A stretch of DNA of 64,000 bases from JAVBLU01 sp031553225 (GCA_031553225.1 JAVBLU010000020.1:1-64000), one strand, 5' to 3'; positions 9,374-18,740 are shown, counted from the first letter of the stretch. Notes: a model not told the origin generated them from the letters alone. A program made the numbers and translations.

Positions 9374-10750
9374 ATGTACCAGGTACGGTCCGGCAGCATG
9401 CGGTCTTTGGGCGTTCGCCAGTCGCGGGCGCTAAAAGGCGTGCTGCAGGAAAGTTCGCCGCGCTTTGTGGCCTCGCGCAGGCTGTCCTCGTCGTGGCGGT
9501 TTTCCGCACTATTGCGGGGAGCGGTGCTTCAGCGCTTTGAGCGCTTCGTGCTCGCCATGACGAACGCTTCTGCAGCGGGGCTGCGGCCCAGGCGCACGGT
9601 GGCGACGCTGCAAACCGCGGCTGCGCCCGTAGCGCCGCAGATGAGCGAAGAGGCGGCGTCAGCGCCGGGCAGGCGCGCGCTGTGTATCGTCGGCATTGTG
9701 CTGTGCGTGTTGTTTATCGCGGGTTTCATCGCCCATGCTTCCATGCAGAGCGGCCGAAAGCACATCGTGCTGGACGACGAAGGGCTGCAGGCCAGCATGA
9801 TCACCAAGGCGCATAGCGTACAGGACGTGCTGGACGCCTGCGGGGTGGCCCTGGGTGAGCACGATGGGGTTATACCAGCGGCCGCGACGCCGGTGGCGGA
9901 CGGCATGAGCATTCGCGTGCTGCGCGCCAACCGCTTCTCTGTGCAGGTGGACGGACAGGAACGCGACGTGATGCTGCTGGCCGGCACGGTGGGCGATTTG
10001 CTCGCCCGTGCCGGGACGGTGCTTGGGCCCCTTGACGAAGTGTCGCCCTCCATCAACACGCAGCTGGCTCCCGGTACGCCCGTGGTGGTGACGCGCGTAG
10101 CGTACAAAGTGATTGAGGACGAGCAAGCGATTCCCTTCCGTACGACCACGAAGAAGGACGAGTCCCTGGAGATTGGCAAGCAGAAGGTGGAGAAGTCCGG
10201 CAAGGAAGGGCTCAAGGTTATTCGCACGCAGGTGACGTACAGGAACGGCGAAGAAGTTGCGCGCGTGGTGATCGGCGAGCAGGTGAAAGCCGTGCCGCAG
10301 AACCGGATCGTGCTGGAAGGCGCCAAAAAAGCCGTGGTAAAGACGGCCGCCCCTAAAAAGACCGTGAAGGCCACCCCAACCCCCAAACCCACGCCCACGC
10401 CCCGGCCGGTTGTGGCCAGCAAGGTGACGCGAACGAAGGGCGACGCCGGTGAAATCGTGCTTGGCGGCAAGACGTACAAATACGCCGAGATGCTCAAGAT
10501 GGAGGTGACGGCCTACACGCATTCCGGACGGCCGACCGCTTCCGGATCCTGGCCCAAGGTGGGCAGCGTCGCCGTTGACCGCGATCTCATCCCCTTCGGC
10601 ACAAAGCTGTACGTGCCCGGTTACGGTATAGGCGTTGCGTGCGACGTGGGCGGGTTCGACGGCTATCAGATCGACCTTTTTATGGAAACAGAACGGGAAT
10701 GCATGAAATGGGGCCGCAAACGCGGCGTATCCGTGTACATACTGGACTAG
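9374..10750 (+). CDS. DUF348/G5/3D domain cell-wall protein (RpfB/YabE-like)
   Basis: A 458-residue, membrane-anchored wall-acting protein. Residues 1-100 are basic and low in complexity; a single membrane span lies at about 102-122. Two DUF348-type repeats follow (HIVLDDEGLQASMITKAHSV and RFSVQVDGQERDVMLLAGTV). A G5-type domain (IPFRTTTKKDESLEIGKQKV) comes next, then a Pro/Thr-rich linker (TPTPKPTPTPRP). The C-terminal 3D domain (MEVTAYTHSG to DLFMETERECMKWG) carries the conserved aspartates and is thought to cleave peptidoglycan. The start follows GGGAGG at 9362. The cytoplasmic N-terminal region is unusually long for the family. It is probably a resuscitation-promoting or lytic-transglycosylase-like enzyme; the exact bond cleaved is inferred from related proteins. 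Confidence 0.85.
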   Translation: MYQVRSGSMRSLGVRQSRALKGVLQESSPRFVASRRLSSSWRFSALLRGAVLQRFERFVLAMTNASAAGLRPRRTVATLQTAAAPVAPQMSEEAASAPGRRALCIVGIVLCVLFIAGFIAHASMQSGRKHIVLDDEGLQASMITKAHSVQDVLDACGVALGEHDGVIPAAATPVADGMSIRVLRANRFSVQVDGQERDVMLLAGTVGDLLARAGTVLGPLDEVSPSINTQLAPGTPVVVTRVAYKVIEDEQAIPFRTTTKKDESLEIGKQKVEKSGKEGLKVIRTQVTYRNGEEVARVVIGEQVKAVPQNRIVLEGAKKAVVKTAAPKKTVKATPTPKPTPTPRPVVASKVTRTKGDAGEIVLGGKTYKYAEMLKMEVTAYTHSGRPTASGSWPKVGSVAVDRDLIPFGTKLYVPGYGIGVACDVGGFDGYQIDLFMETERECMKWGRKRGVSVYILD

Positions 10751-11055
10751 CGCCGTACCGGCGGCCCGCGCTATACGCCGAAGCGCCTCGGGAGAGTTTA
10801 TATGTAAACCGGCGCACGCGCGCCGGTTTTTCGTGTACATAGCGCAGCGAAATCAGGGCACGGTTTTCGGAAAGAGCGGCCCGCACCGCCGGTAAGTAAG
10901 CGGAAAGGGCGTAGTTTCGTGAAATTTTTACCCGTTTGGGCAGGCAAGCAGGAAAAAGGCTTATGGCGGCGAAAAAAAGAAAACGGGATGAGCGTGGCTT
11001 TTCTGTCATCCTGCCACGTGCGCGTACAGCGCGAATATGTTGCGGAGGCGATACC
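10751..11055. other. intergenic before pckA
   Basis: Contains the terminator at 10806-10832. The remaining 220 bases upstream of pckA show no gene. I did not find a well-spaced promoter, although one must probably lie here because the terminator separates pckA from the gene before. Confidence 0.5.
10806..10832 (+). terminator. terminator of the G5/3D protein gene
   Basis: A perfect 10-bp stem, AAACCGGCGC against GCGCCGGTTT, with loop ACGC, followed by a T-run. It lies about 55 bases past the stop. Confidence 0.9.
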
Positions 11056-12636
11056 ATGGGTCAGCAGCTCGATCTGAGTTATTTGGGCATTACAGGCGCG
11101 ACGAATATTTATCGAAATTTACCTGTGCCCCAACTGACGGAAAAGGCCGTTGCGCGCGGCGAGGGCATTTTGAACAAGACGGGCGCGCTGTGCGTGATGA
11201 CCGGGAAGTACACCGGCCGCTCGCCTGACGACCGCTTTATCGTGGACGAGCCGTCCGTGCATGGCGAGATCGACTGGGGCAAGATCAACAAGCCCTTCGC
11301 CGTCGATAAATTCCAGGGCGTATACAACCGCATGATGGCCTACCTGCAAAACCGCGAGATCTTCGTGTTCGACGGCTTTGCGGGCGCCGACCCCACCTAC
11401 CGCATCGGCGTGCGGGTGGTGAACGAGCTGGCTTCCCAGAACATGTTCATCCATCAGCTGTTGCTCCGCCCCGAAAGCAGCGAGCTGGACGGCTTTCAGG
11501 CCGACTTCACCATCATCTGCGCGCCGGGCTTCAAGTGCATTCCGGCCGTGGACGGCACGAACTCCGAGGCGGCCATTTTGGTCTCCTTCGAGCGTAAGAT
11601 CGTCATCGTGGCCGGATCGCAGTACGCGGGCGAGATGAAAAAATCCGTATTCGCCATCATGAACTACCTGCTGCCCAAGCAGGGCGTATTTCCCATGCAC
11701 TGCTCGGCCAACATTGGCAAGGCCGGCGACACCGCTCTGTTCTTCGGGCTCTCCGGCACGGGTAAGACCACTCTGTCCGCCGACCCGGAGCGCAAGCTGA
11801 TCGGCGACGACGAGCACGGCTGGTCCAAAAAGGGCATCTTCAACTTTGAGGGCGGCTGCTACGCAAAGTGCATTCGCCTCTCTCAGGAGAACGAGCCGCA
11901 GATTTGGGATGCCATCCGCTTTGGCTGCCTGGTGGAGAATGTCACCATCGACCCTGTGACCCGCGAGTTGGACTATGACGATGAGTCCGTCACGGAGAAT
12001 ACGCGCGCGGGCTATCCCGTGGAGTTCATTCCCAACGCGCAGATTCCCGGCGTGGGCGGCCAGCCCAAGACCGTGGTCTTCCTAACGGCCGATGCCTTCG
12101 GCGTGCTGCCCCCTGTCGCCAAGCTCACGCGCGAGGCAGCCATGTATCACTTCGTTTCCGGCTACACGGCCCGTTTGGCCGGTACGGAGCGCGGCGTCAC
12201 CGAGCCGCAGGCCACCTTCTCCACGTGCTTCGGCGCGCCCTTCCTGCCGCTGGCGGCGTCGGTATACGCCGATCTGCTGGGCCGGTATATCGACGAATAC
12301 GGCTCCAACGTCTATCTCATCAACACCGGCTGGTCCGGCGGCCCGGCCAGCGGTTCCGGCAAGCGCATGTCCATCAAGTACACGCGCGCCATGGTGACCG
12401 CGGCACTCAATGGCGAGCTGGAGAAGCAGGAGTTTGTACTGGATCCCTTCTTCAACGTGCTCGTGCCCAAAACCTGCCCGAACGTGCCCGCCGAGGTGCT
12501 CGCTCCGCGCAACACCTGGGCCGATAAGGCAGCGTACGACGCCTCCGCCAAAAACCTGGCGGGGCTGTTCCGTAAGAATTTTGAGAAGTACAAGGGCATG
12601 TCCGAGGCGATCATCAAGGCCGGCCCGCAGGGCTGA
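11056..12636 (+). CDS. pckA: phosphoenolpyruvate carboxykinase (ATP)
   Basis: A 526-residue ATP-dependent PEP carboxykinase, which interconverts oxaloacetate plus ATP with PEP, CO2 and ADP. In fermentative anaerobes it often runs toward oxaloacetate. Visible are the substrate loop GKYTGRSPDDRF (about 50-61), the P-loop GLSGTGKT (231-238) and the metal site GDDEHGW (about 250-256). Further on are TRAGYPVEFIPNA and the C-terminal INTGWSGGPASGSGKRM. The start is the ATG at 11056 with GGAGG upstream; an in-frame ATG at 10936 would add a basic 40-residue extension without family support. The gene is monocistronic, closed by a strong terminator. Confidence 0.96.
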   Translation: MGQQLDLSYLGITGATNIYRNLPVPQLTEKAVARGEGILNKTGALCVMTGKYTGRSPDDRFIVDEPSVHGEIDWGKINKPFAVDKFQGVYNRMMAYLQNREIFVFDGFAGADPTYRIGVRVVNELASQNMFIHQLLLRPESSELDGFQADFTIICAPGFKCIPAVDGTNSEAAILVSFERKIVIVAGSQYAGEMKKSVFAIMNYLLPKQGVFPMHCSANIGKAGDTALFFGLSGTGKTTLSADPERKLIGDDEHGWSKKGIFNFEGGCYAKCIRLSQENEPQIWDAIRFGCLVENVTIDPVTRELDYDDESVTENTRAGYPVEFIPNAQIPGVGGQPKTVVFLTADAFGVLPPVAKLTREAAMYHFVSGYTARLAGTERGVTEPQATFSTCFGAPFLPLAASVYADLLGRYIDEYGSNVYLINTGWSGGPASGSGKRMSIKYTRAMVTAALNGELEKQEFVLDPFFNVLVPKTCPNVPAEVLAPRNTWADKAAYDASAKNLAGLFRKNFEKYKGMSEAIIKAGPQG

Positions 12637-12660
12637 GGCGACGCGAACGGCTTATACGAA

Positions 12661-12696
12661 AAGGCTGCTTGACCCAAACGGGTCAAGCAGCCTTTT
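12661..12696. terminator. pckA terminator, bidirectional
   Basis: A perfect 15-bp stem, AAGGCTGCTTGACCC against GGGTCAAGCAGCCTT, loop AAAC, followed by TTTT. It lies between the convergent pckA and aldolase genes. On the minus strand the aldolase transcript would meet the same stem, with A-rich/T-rich ends on both sides. Confidence 0.9.
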
Positions 12697-12715
12697 GCAT
12701 GCGTCAGGGGCGGGA

Positions 12716-13597
12716 TCACGCGCGGCCCTCGCCGCCGAACAGGCGTATTTTGCCGGACATTACGTTTCGCATGGCCGCGTCCGGCGCGCGGTACAGCACG
12801 GACGGCCAGGCGTTTAGGCTGGTCATGGCGGTCACCGTTTCTTTCATGGCGGCGTTGAAGGCGAGCAGCACCTCGGAAAAAATGTTGATTTTGCAGATGC
12901 CCAGCGAGACGGCGCGCTGGATGTCGGCGTCCGGCGTTCCGGATCCGCCGTGCAGCACGAGCGGAACGGGGGAGGCGCTTGCAATAGCGCTCAGACGGTC
13001 AAAGTCGAGCACAGGAGTTTTCACATACACGCCGTGCGCGGTGCCGATGGCCACAGCCAGGCTGTCCACGCCGGTATGCCGAACGAAGTCGGCCGCTTCG
13101 CTTACCACCGTCAGGTGGGTTTGCGGGTCGTCGTGCGCCGACTCCTGCCAGCCTGTCTCGCTGCCGCCCACCAGGCCGTCCGTCACATGGCCCAGCTCTG
13201 CCTCTGTGGAGGCCCCATAGCGTTGGGCCAGGCGCACCACGGCCGCCGTGTTGTCGGCATTTTGCTGGAAGGGCAAAATACTGCCGTCATACATCACGGA
13301 GGTAAAGCCCGCGTCCAACGCGCGCTGGCACAGCGCGATGTCCGTGGCGTGGTCTAAGTGGATAGCCACAGGCACGCTCGCCCGCTCGGCGGCCGGGCGG
13401 GCCGCGTCCATGTAGTGCGCGAGTGATGCGCCCTCGATGTCCACGGCCAGCGCCATAAGGATGACGGGCGAGTGCAGGCTCTCCGCCGTCTCGATGGCCG
13501 CGCGCATCATGCGGCCGTCGCTCACGTCAAACGCCGCCACGGCGTACCGGCCCGCGCGGGCCGCCTTTAACATGCCGCTCATCGTTACCAGTGCCAT
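12716..13597 (-). CDS. class II fructose-bisphosphate aldolase family protein
   Basis: A 293-residue zinc-dependent aldolase of the FBA/GatY/KbaY family. Signatures in order are AVAAFDVSDGRMMRAAIETA, VAIHLDHATD (zinc His and catalytic Asp), TSVMYDGS, STEAELGHVTD, VAIGTAHGVY (zinc His) and VLHGGSGTPD (zinc His). KINIFSEV follows, in the usual phosphate-binding position. This family splits DHAP from an aldose phosphate. Whether the substrate is fructose-, tagatose- or another bisphosphate cannot be decided from these motifs; the divergence from core Fba sequences (FDVSD for FN-type) leans to a peripheral sugar. The start follows AGGCGG. It lies 72 bases downstream of ileS on the same strand. 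Confidence 0.88.
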   Translation of the reverse strand: MALVTMSGMLKAARAGRYAVAAFDVSDGRMMRAAIETAESLHSPVILMALAVDIEGASLAHYMDAARPAAERASVPVAIHLDHATDIALCQRALDAGFTSVMYDGSILPFQQNADNTAAVVRLAQRYGASTEAELGHVTDGLVGGSETGWQESAHDDPQTHLTVVSEAADFVRHTGVDSLAVAIGTAHGVYVKTPVLDFDRLSAIASASPVPLVLHGGSGTPDADIQRAVSLGICKINIFSEVLLAFNAAMKETVTAMTSLNAWPSVLYRAPDAAMRNVMSGKIRLFGGEGRA

Positions 13598-13669
13598 GCG
13601 ATCTACCGCCTTTCATACACGTACGACCATTCACGCACCGTTTTTCCAGGGAAATCTGCTGCCTGTATT

Positions 13670-16600
13670 CTACGCCTTGCGCAGCGAAAGCGACATGGGC
13701 TTTGCGTTGATGTCCCAGCTTTGCGCATACGCGCCTTCGGGCGCGGGAGTGTTGTACAGCGCGAGCGCGAGCACGTCGCCCGTGATGCTATGCTCATAGG
13801 CGGCTACGGCCGCGCAAACGGAAGCGTCGCCCTCGTACCAGACGTGTATGCGGTCCATCACGTCCAGGCCGGCGTCCTTGCGCATGGTTTGCAGCTTGGA
13901 GACCACCTCGCGCGCGTAGCCCTCCGCAACGAGCGCCTGCGTCAAGCGGCAGTCCAGCGCCACGGTGAGGCCCCGATCGGAGGCGGCGGCGTAGCCCTCG
14001 CGCTGCGCCTTTTCGATGAGCAGATCGGCTTCCTGCGCGCGCACTTCAATGCCCTCCGCCGTAAAGACCACCTCGCCCTTTGCTTGCAACTCGTCAACGA
14101 GCGCCGTGCCATCCAGGTTCTTCAGCGTTTCCCCGATCTTGGGCAGAATCTTGCCGTAGCGCGGTCCCAGCGTGCGCAGATTGGGCTTTACTGTGTAAGC
14201 CGTGAAAGCGCGGCCGTCCGAGAGGAACTGCACGTCCTTGACGTTCAGCTCGTCCTTGGCCACGGCCTGCAGCTCGGCGGGCAGCGCGTCCTGGCCGACC
14301 ACGTACAGCGCCGCAAGCGGCTGGCGGATCTTCAAGCCCGCCTCCGCGCGCGCGGAGCGGCCCAGCGCTACGATTTGCATACAGCGGCCCATGTCGCGTT
14401 CCAGCGCTTCGTCGATGCGGTTTTTTTCGCAGACTGGGTAATCGCACAGGTGCACGGATTCGGGTGCGGCCGTGCCGGCGCACAGGTTTTGGTGCATTTG
14501 CTCGGCCAGGAAGGGAACGAAGGGCGCGATGAGCCGCGAGAGCGTAACCAGGATGTGATAGAGCGTCTGGAAAGCTGCGCTCGTGTCCTCGTTTTCCCCC
14601 TTGCCCCAGAAACGCTCGCGCGAACTGCGCACGTACCAATTGGACAGCTCATCCACAAAATCGGCGATGAGGCGTGCAGGCTCGGTCACCTTGTAGGCAG
14701 ACAGCCCCTCGTCCACCTCGCGCACAAGCGTGTTCAGGCGGGAGAGCGCCCAGCGGTCCATCAAGGTGAGGCGCGCGCTCGCCAGGCCGGCCTTGGCCGG
14801 ATCGAAGTTTTCGATGCCCGCGTACAGCGCGAAGAATGCGTAGGTGTTAAGCAGCGTGCCCATAAATTTGCGCTGCGCCTCGCTCCCCAGGTCCGGAGAG
14901 ACCCGGGAGGGGAGCCAGGGCTGGGAGACGGAGTAAAAGTACCAGCGCACCGCGTCCGCGCCCTGCGCGTTCAGCACGTCCCAAGGGTCAATCACGTTTC
15001 CCACGTGCTTGGACATCTTGCGGCCGTCCTTGTCCTGCACGTGCCCGAGCACGATGCAGTTTTGATAGGGCGACTTCTGGAACACGGCCGTGCCGATGGC
15101 CAGCAGGGAGTAGAACCACCCGCGCGTTTGGTCGATCGCCTCGGAGATGAAGTCCGCGGGGAAGTTCTGCTCGAACAGCTCCTTGTTCTCAAAGGGATAG
15201 TGCCACTGGGCGAAGGGCATGGAGCCCGAATCGTACCAGCAGTCAATCACTTCGCTCACGCGCGTCATGTCGCCCCCGCAGGCCGGGCAGGTGAGGTGTA
15301 CGGCGTCGATGTAGGGCTTGTGCAGCTCGATGTCCGCCGGTACGTTCTTGCCCATGCGACGAAGCTCCTCGATGCTGCCCACCACGTGAACATGGCCGCA
15401 GCCGCACGTCCAAACGGGCAGGGGCGTGCCCCAGTAGCGCTCGCGCGAGAGGCCCCAGTCCAGAACGTTCTCCAGAAAATTGCCCATGCGGCCTTCCTTG
15501 ATGTTCTCCGGCAGCCAGTTGACGGAGCGATTGTTGGCGACAAGCTCGTCGCGCAGGGCGGACATGCGGATAAACCACGTGGCGCGCGCGTAGTACAGAA
15601 GCGGCGTGTCGCACCGCCAGCAGAAGGGATAGTCGTGCTCGTAGGGCAGCTCGCGCAGCAGAAGCCCCGCGGCCTGCAGGTCGCTTATGATAACCGGATC
15701 GGCCGCTTTGACGAACTGGCCCGCGTAGGGCTCGGCATCGGGCGTAAAGCGTCCCTGCGTGTCCACAAGCTGTACGAAGGGCAGGCCATTGTCATTGCCC
15801 ACACGCGCGTCGTCCTCGCCGAAGGCAGGCGCACAGTGCACGATGCCCGTGCCGTCCGTAAGCGTGACGTAGTCGTCGCAGCACACCTTGAACGCGCCCT
15901 CGCCCGCCGCAGCCTTTGTGAAGGGGAAGAGCGGCTCGTAGCGCAGCCCCTGCAGGGATTGCCCGGGGAATCTGTCCAGCACCTCGTGCGCCGCGCCTGC
16001 AAAGAGCGGCTCCACCAGCGCGCCGGCCATGATGTACACGTCGTTTGCCACGCGCACGCGTACGTATTCTTCCTTGGCGTTCACCACCAGGCCCACGTTG
16101 GACGGCAGCGTCCAGGGCGTTGTGGTCCACGCGAGGAAGTACACGCCCGCCTCGCCCGGCACGGGGAACTTGACGTAGATGGAGACGTCCGTGACGGCGT
16201 GGTAGCCCTGAGCCACCTCGTGCGAAGAAAGGGCCGTGCCGCAGCGCGGGCAGTAAGGCACCACCTTGTGGCCGTGGTACAGAAGGCCGCGCTTGTGAAT
16301 CTCCTTAAGCGACCACCAGACGGATTCGATGTACTTGTTGTCATAGGTGATGTACGGGTTCTCCATGTCCAGCCAGAAGCCCAGGCGGCGGGTCATGCGT
16401 TCCCACTCGCTCTTGTACACCCATACGGATTCCTTGCATTGTTTGATGAAGGGTTCCACGCCGTATGTCTCTATCTGAGGTTTGCCGTCCAGCCCCAGCT
16501 TCTTTTCCACCTCAAGCTCCACGGGCAGGCCGTGCGTGTCCCAGCCCGCCTTGCGCAGCACCAGATGCCCCTTCATGGTTTTGTAGCGGGGGAAGAGATC

Positions 16601-16795
16601 CTTCATGACGCGCGTAATCACGTGCCCCACGTGCGGTTTGCCGTTGGCGGTGGGCGGGCCGTCATAAAACGTAAAAACCGGCCGGCCCTGCCGCTGCTGC
16701 ATGGATTTTTCAAAGATGCGCTTCTCCTCCCAGAACGCGATCGTATCCTTCTCGCGCTGCTGGAAGTCTAAGCTGGTGTCCACCTTGCGGATCAT
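13670..16795 (-). CDS. ileS: isoleucyl-tRNA synthetase, type 2 (eukaryote-like)
   Basis: A 1041-residue class I synthetase charging tRNA-Ile. The HIGH-type motif is PHVGH (residues 54-58) inside FYDGPPTANGKPHVGHV. The KMSKS-type motif is DGRKMSKHVGN (about 593-598), with H replacing the last S. Between them lies the CP1 editing domain (LAWTTTPWTLPSN, DGTGIVHCAPAFGEDD). A tRNA-anticodon-binding helical domain and a C-terminal domain follow. Length, DYDFCWRCDTPLLYYA-like residues and KMSKH fit the eukaryote-like IleS2 group, many of which are less sensitive to mupirocin. The start follows AAGGAGGA. Expression is under the upstream isoleucine T-box. Confidence 0.97.
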   Translation of the reverse strand: MIRKVDTSLDFQQREKDTIAFWEEKRIFEKSMQQRQGRPVFTFYDGPPTANGKPHVGHVITRVMKDLFPRYKTMKGHLVLRKAGWDTHGLPVELEVEKKLGLDGKPQIETYGVEPFIKQCKESVWVYKSEWERMTRRLGFWLDMENPYITYDNKYIESVWWSLKEIHKRGLLYHGHKVVPYCPRCGTALSSHEVAQGYHAVTDVSIYVKFPVPGEAGVYFLAWTTTPWTLPSNVGLVVNAKEEYVRVRVANDVYIMAGALVEPLFAGAAHEVLDRFPGQSLQGLRYEPLFPFTKAAAGEGAFKVCCDDYVTLTDGTGIVHCAPAFGEDDARVGNDNGLPFVQLVDTQGRFTPDAEPYAGQFVKAADPVIISDLQAAGLLLRELPYEHDYPFCWRCDTPLLYYARATWFIRMSALRDELVANNRSVNWLPENIKEGRMGNFLENVLDWGLSRERYWGTPLPVWTCGCGHVHVVGSIEELRRMGKNVPADIELHKPYIDAVHLTCPACGGDMTRVSEVIDCWYDSGSMPFAQWHYPFENKELFEQNFPADFISEAIDQTRGWFYSLLAIGTAVFQKSPYQNCIVLGHVQDKDGRKMSKHVGNVIDPWDVLNAQGADAVRWYFYSVSQPWLPSRVSPDLGSEAQRKFMGTLLNTYAFFALYAGIENFDPAKAGLASARLTLMDRWALSRLNTLVREVDEGLSAYKVTEPARLIADFVDELSNWYVRSSRERFWGKGENEDTSAAFQTLYHILVTLSRLIAPFVPFLAEQMHQNLCAGTAAPESVHLCDYPVCEKNRIDEALERDMGRCMQIVALGRSARAEAGLKIRQPLAALYVVGQDALPAELQAVAKDELNVKDVQFLSDGRAFTAYTVKPNLRTLGPRYGKILPKIGETLKNLDGTALVDELQAKGEVVFTAEGIEVRAQEADLLIEKAQREGYAAASDRGLTVALDCRLTQALVAEGYAREVVSKLQTMRKDAGLDVMDRIHVWYEGDASVCAAVAAYEHSITGDVLALALYNTPAPEGAYAQSWDINAKPMSLSLRKA

Positions 16796-16831
16796 GGAAA
16801 TCCTCCTTCATGGCTATGGACAAATAGCAAA

Positions 16832-17063
16832 CGGCCTTTCGTCCCGGTTTCCGGGACGAAAGGCCGATCTTTCGCGGTGCCACCCGGATTGGCGGCATGC
16901 GCCGCCCGCCTCATGTTTCCCGATTACGAGGGAACCGTCGCCCGCTTGCCAAAGCTCACGCGCGCCGCTCCGGGGTGATCCGGCTCGCCGCGCGCCTGCC
17001 GGGCTTTCACCTGCCCCCGGCTCTCTACAAGCGGCCCTGCGCGCCCGTTCCCATCATAGCGTT
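16832..17063 (-). ncRNA. T-box leader of ileS, Ile (ATC) specifier
   Basis: On the minus strand the leader shows, in order, the AGAGAG/GGTGAAAGCCCGG stem I motifs (17030-17000), an ATC specifier at 16979-16977, and the T-box core CCGGGTGGCACCGCG at 16887-16873. A 16-bp perfect terminator stem follows, CGGCCTTTCGTCCCGG against its complement, at 16866-16832. Uncharged tRNA-Ile would pair with the specifier and the T-box core and prevent the terminator. The terminator is followed by only a weak T-rich stretch. The ileS start lies 36 bases further on. Confidence 0.93.
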
Positions 17064-17069
17064 TTACGT

Positions 17070-17098
17070 AGTATACCACCGGCAGGCGAAAAATGCAA
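17070..17098 (-). promoter_or_regulatory. promoter of the T-box/ileS transcript
   Basis: On the minus strand: TTGCAT at 17098-17093, 17 bases, TATACT at 17075-17070. Transcription would start near 17063, just before the T-box stem I. Confidence 0.8.
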
Positions 17099-17185
17099 CA
17101 CGGCGCAAGCGGCTGCAAGAGGGTGTTCCCACGGGAGCATGTTCGTGGTACACTTACACACGAATATGAGGGGGCGAGGCGCGGA

Positions 17186-18658
17186 ATGAGGCGGATGCTT
17201 GCGCTGGCGCTTGCGCTTCTTGTGCTGCTGGGCGTGCGCCCGGCGCTTGCGCGCGCGGCGGGCGCTGCGCTGCGCGTGGATTTTTTCTTTATGGAGCCAT
17301 GCGGCTCATGCAATACCGAGCAAGAGCTGCAGGAACGGTTTTTGAAGGCGGCGCGCGAGGCCGCGCCGGATGCCGACTTTGAACTTGTGATGCACAACAC
17401 CGTGCGCAACGAGGAAAACGCCTTGCTGACCGCGCGCTACGACGCGCTTTCCCTGCCCGTTGCTCAGCGTCCGAACGAAGCGCTCTTTTGCGGCGAACGC
17501 GCGGTTTTGGGTCTGCCCGCGGACGAGGAGCTGGCGGCATTCGTGAAAGAACTTGCCGCCGCGCCGCCGCCCGAGCTTCAGCTTTGGCAAGGGCCGGCGC
17601 AGCGAGACGGGGATGCGTTTGTGCGCTCGACGGGCGGCGCGGTGCTCGTGTATTTTTACGTGACGGGCTGCCAGGATTGCGCGCGTGTGGACGGCGTGCT
17701 GCGTGCGCTGCCCGATACCGTGCGCCAGCAGCGTTACAACGTGGGAGAAGGCGAGAACCTGGCCTTGTTGCGCCGCTATTTTGAACGCTACGGCGTTGCG
17801 CCCGGGCGGCAGACCACGCCCATCGTGTTTGTCGGGGACGAGGTGCTTGCCGCGGAAGAGATCGACGCGCGGGCGATCGCCGGAGCGCTTGCAACCGGAC
17901 AAGGCACGCTTCTGCCGTCGGGCGGGCCGACGGGTACGTTTCTGACGCTTCCGGCGCTGCAGTACGGCGGGGTGTTCCTGACGGGGCTGCTCAATGGCCT
18001 GAATCCCTGTGGGATGTCCATGCTGCTCTTCCTGCTCATGCTGCTGGGCACCCGGCGCGCCCTTCGCAACGGGCTGATGTTTCTGCTGGGAAAATGCGCG
18101 GCGTACTACGCCATCGGCACGTTTGGCTATCGCTTTTTCTTGGCTGCGGGCGAGAGTTTCCTGCCGGGACTGCGCATGGGCGTTCAGCTGGCGCTGGCGG
18201 CGGCGGCGCTTGCCGTCGGAGCGCTGCACATCAGCGACGCGCTTGCGGCAAAACAGGAACGGTACGGCAAGATACGGCTGCAGATGCCGCTCGCTTTGCG
18301 CAAAGCCTTTCACGGCCTCATGAAGCGCGTGGCGGACAGGCCCGCGTATCTCGGGATAGGGTGCCTTGTGGTGGGCGTGGTCATTTCCGGCGGCGAATTC
18401 TTGTGCACCGGGCAGATCACTCTGGCGTCCATCGTGTACGCGGTGCAAAACGTGGGCGGCGCCCAGGCGCAGTCCTTTTTCGCGACGTATGTGGCCGCGA
18501 CGGTACTGCCGAGCCTTGCGCTGCTGCTGCTTTTGTGCCGGGGCAAATCCTCCTTCCAGCTCTCGGAGGCGCTGCGGCGCAACATGCCGCGCGTCAAGCT
18601 GGCCGCCGGACTGTTCTTTGTGGCGATCGCCGTTTATTTCGCCGTAACGGCGCTCTAG
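17186..18658 (+). CDS. double thioredoxin-like / CcdA-DsbD-like membrane fusion protein
   Basis: A 490-residue protein with an N-terminal signal segment (residues 4-26). A first thioredoxin-like domain carries EPCGSC (Cys39, Cys42), and a second carries TGCQDC (Cys162, Cys165) and a likely cis-Pro in TTPIVFVG. From about residue 262 a six-helix CcdA/DsbD-type domain follows, with GLNPCGMS (Cys275) and GGEFLCTGQ (Cys407) as the expected membrane cysteine pair. The likely role is passing electrons from cytoplasmic thioredoxin through the membrane pair to exported CxxC domains. Both thioredoxin domains precede the membrane part, unlike DsbD, which is flanked on both sides. I choose the ATG at 17186 because the signal peptide starts there; the frame is open to 17093. 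It is divergent from ileS. Confidence 0.8.
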   Translation: MRRMLALALALLVLLGVRPALARAAGAALRVDFFFMEPCGSCNTEQELQERFLKAAREAAPDADFELVMHNTVRNEENALLTARYDALSLPVAQRPNEALFCGERAVLGLPADEELAAFVKELAAAPPPELQLWQGPAQRDGDAFVRSTGGAVLVYFYVTGCQDCARVDGVLRALPDTVRQQRYNVGEGENLALLRRYFERYGVAPGRQTTPIVFVGDEVLAAEEIDARAIAGALATGQGTLLPSGGPTGTFLTLPALQYGGVFLTGLLNGLNPCGMSMLLFLLMLLGTRRALRNGLMFLLGKCAAYYAIGTFGYRFFLAAGESFLPGLRMGVQLALAAAALAVGALHISDALAAKQERYGKIRLQMPLALRKAFHGLMKRVADRPAYLGIGCLVVGVVISGGEFLCTGQITLASIVYAVQNVGGAQAQSFFATYVAATVLPSLALLLLLCRGKSSFQLSEALRRNMPRVKLAAGLFFVAIAVYFAVTAL

Positions 18659-18666
18659 CACGGCGC

Positions 18667-18695
18667 TTGTAAGAGAATTCCAGCGGTGCTATACT
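18667..18695 (+). promoter_or_regulatory. promoter of gap
   Basis: TTGTAA at 18667-18672, 17 bases, TATACT at 18690-18695, in the 82-base gap before gap. Confidence 0.7.
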
Positions 18696-18740
18696 GCCTT
18701 TGGAGTTGATCTCCGAGTAAATTTTTGGAGGTAGACTTGT

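Noticed and set aside
13721..16771. A long open frame (over 1000 codons) on the plus strand, antisense to ileS
   Set aside because: It lies wholly inside a certain synthetase gene; such frames arise from G+C-rich third codon positions, and the translation has no recognisable domain and no ribosome binding site.
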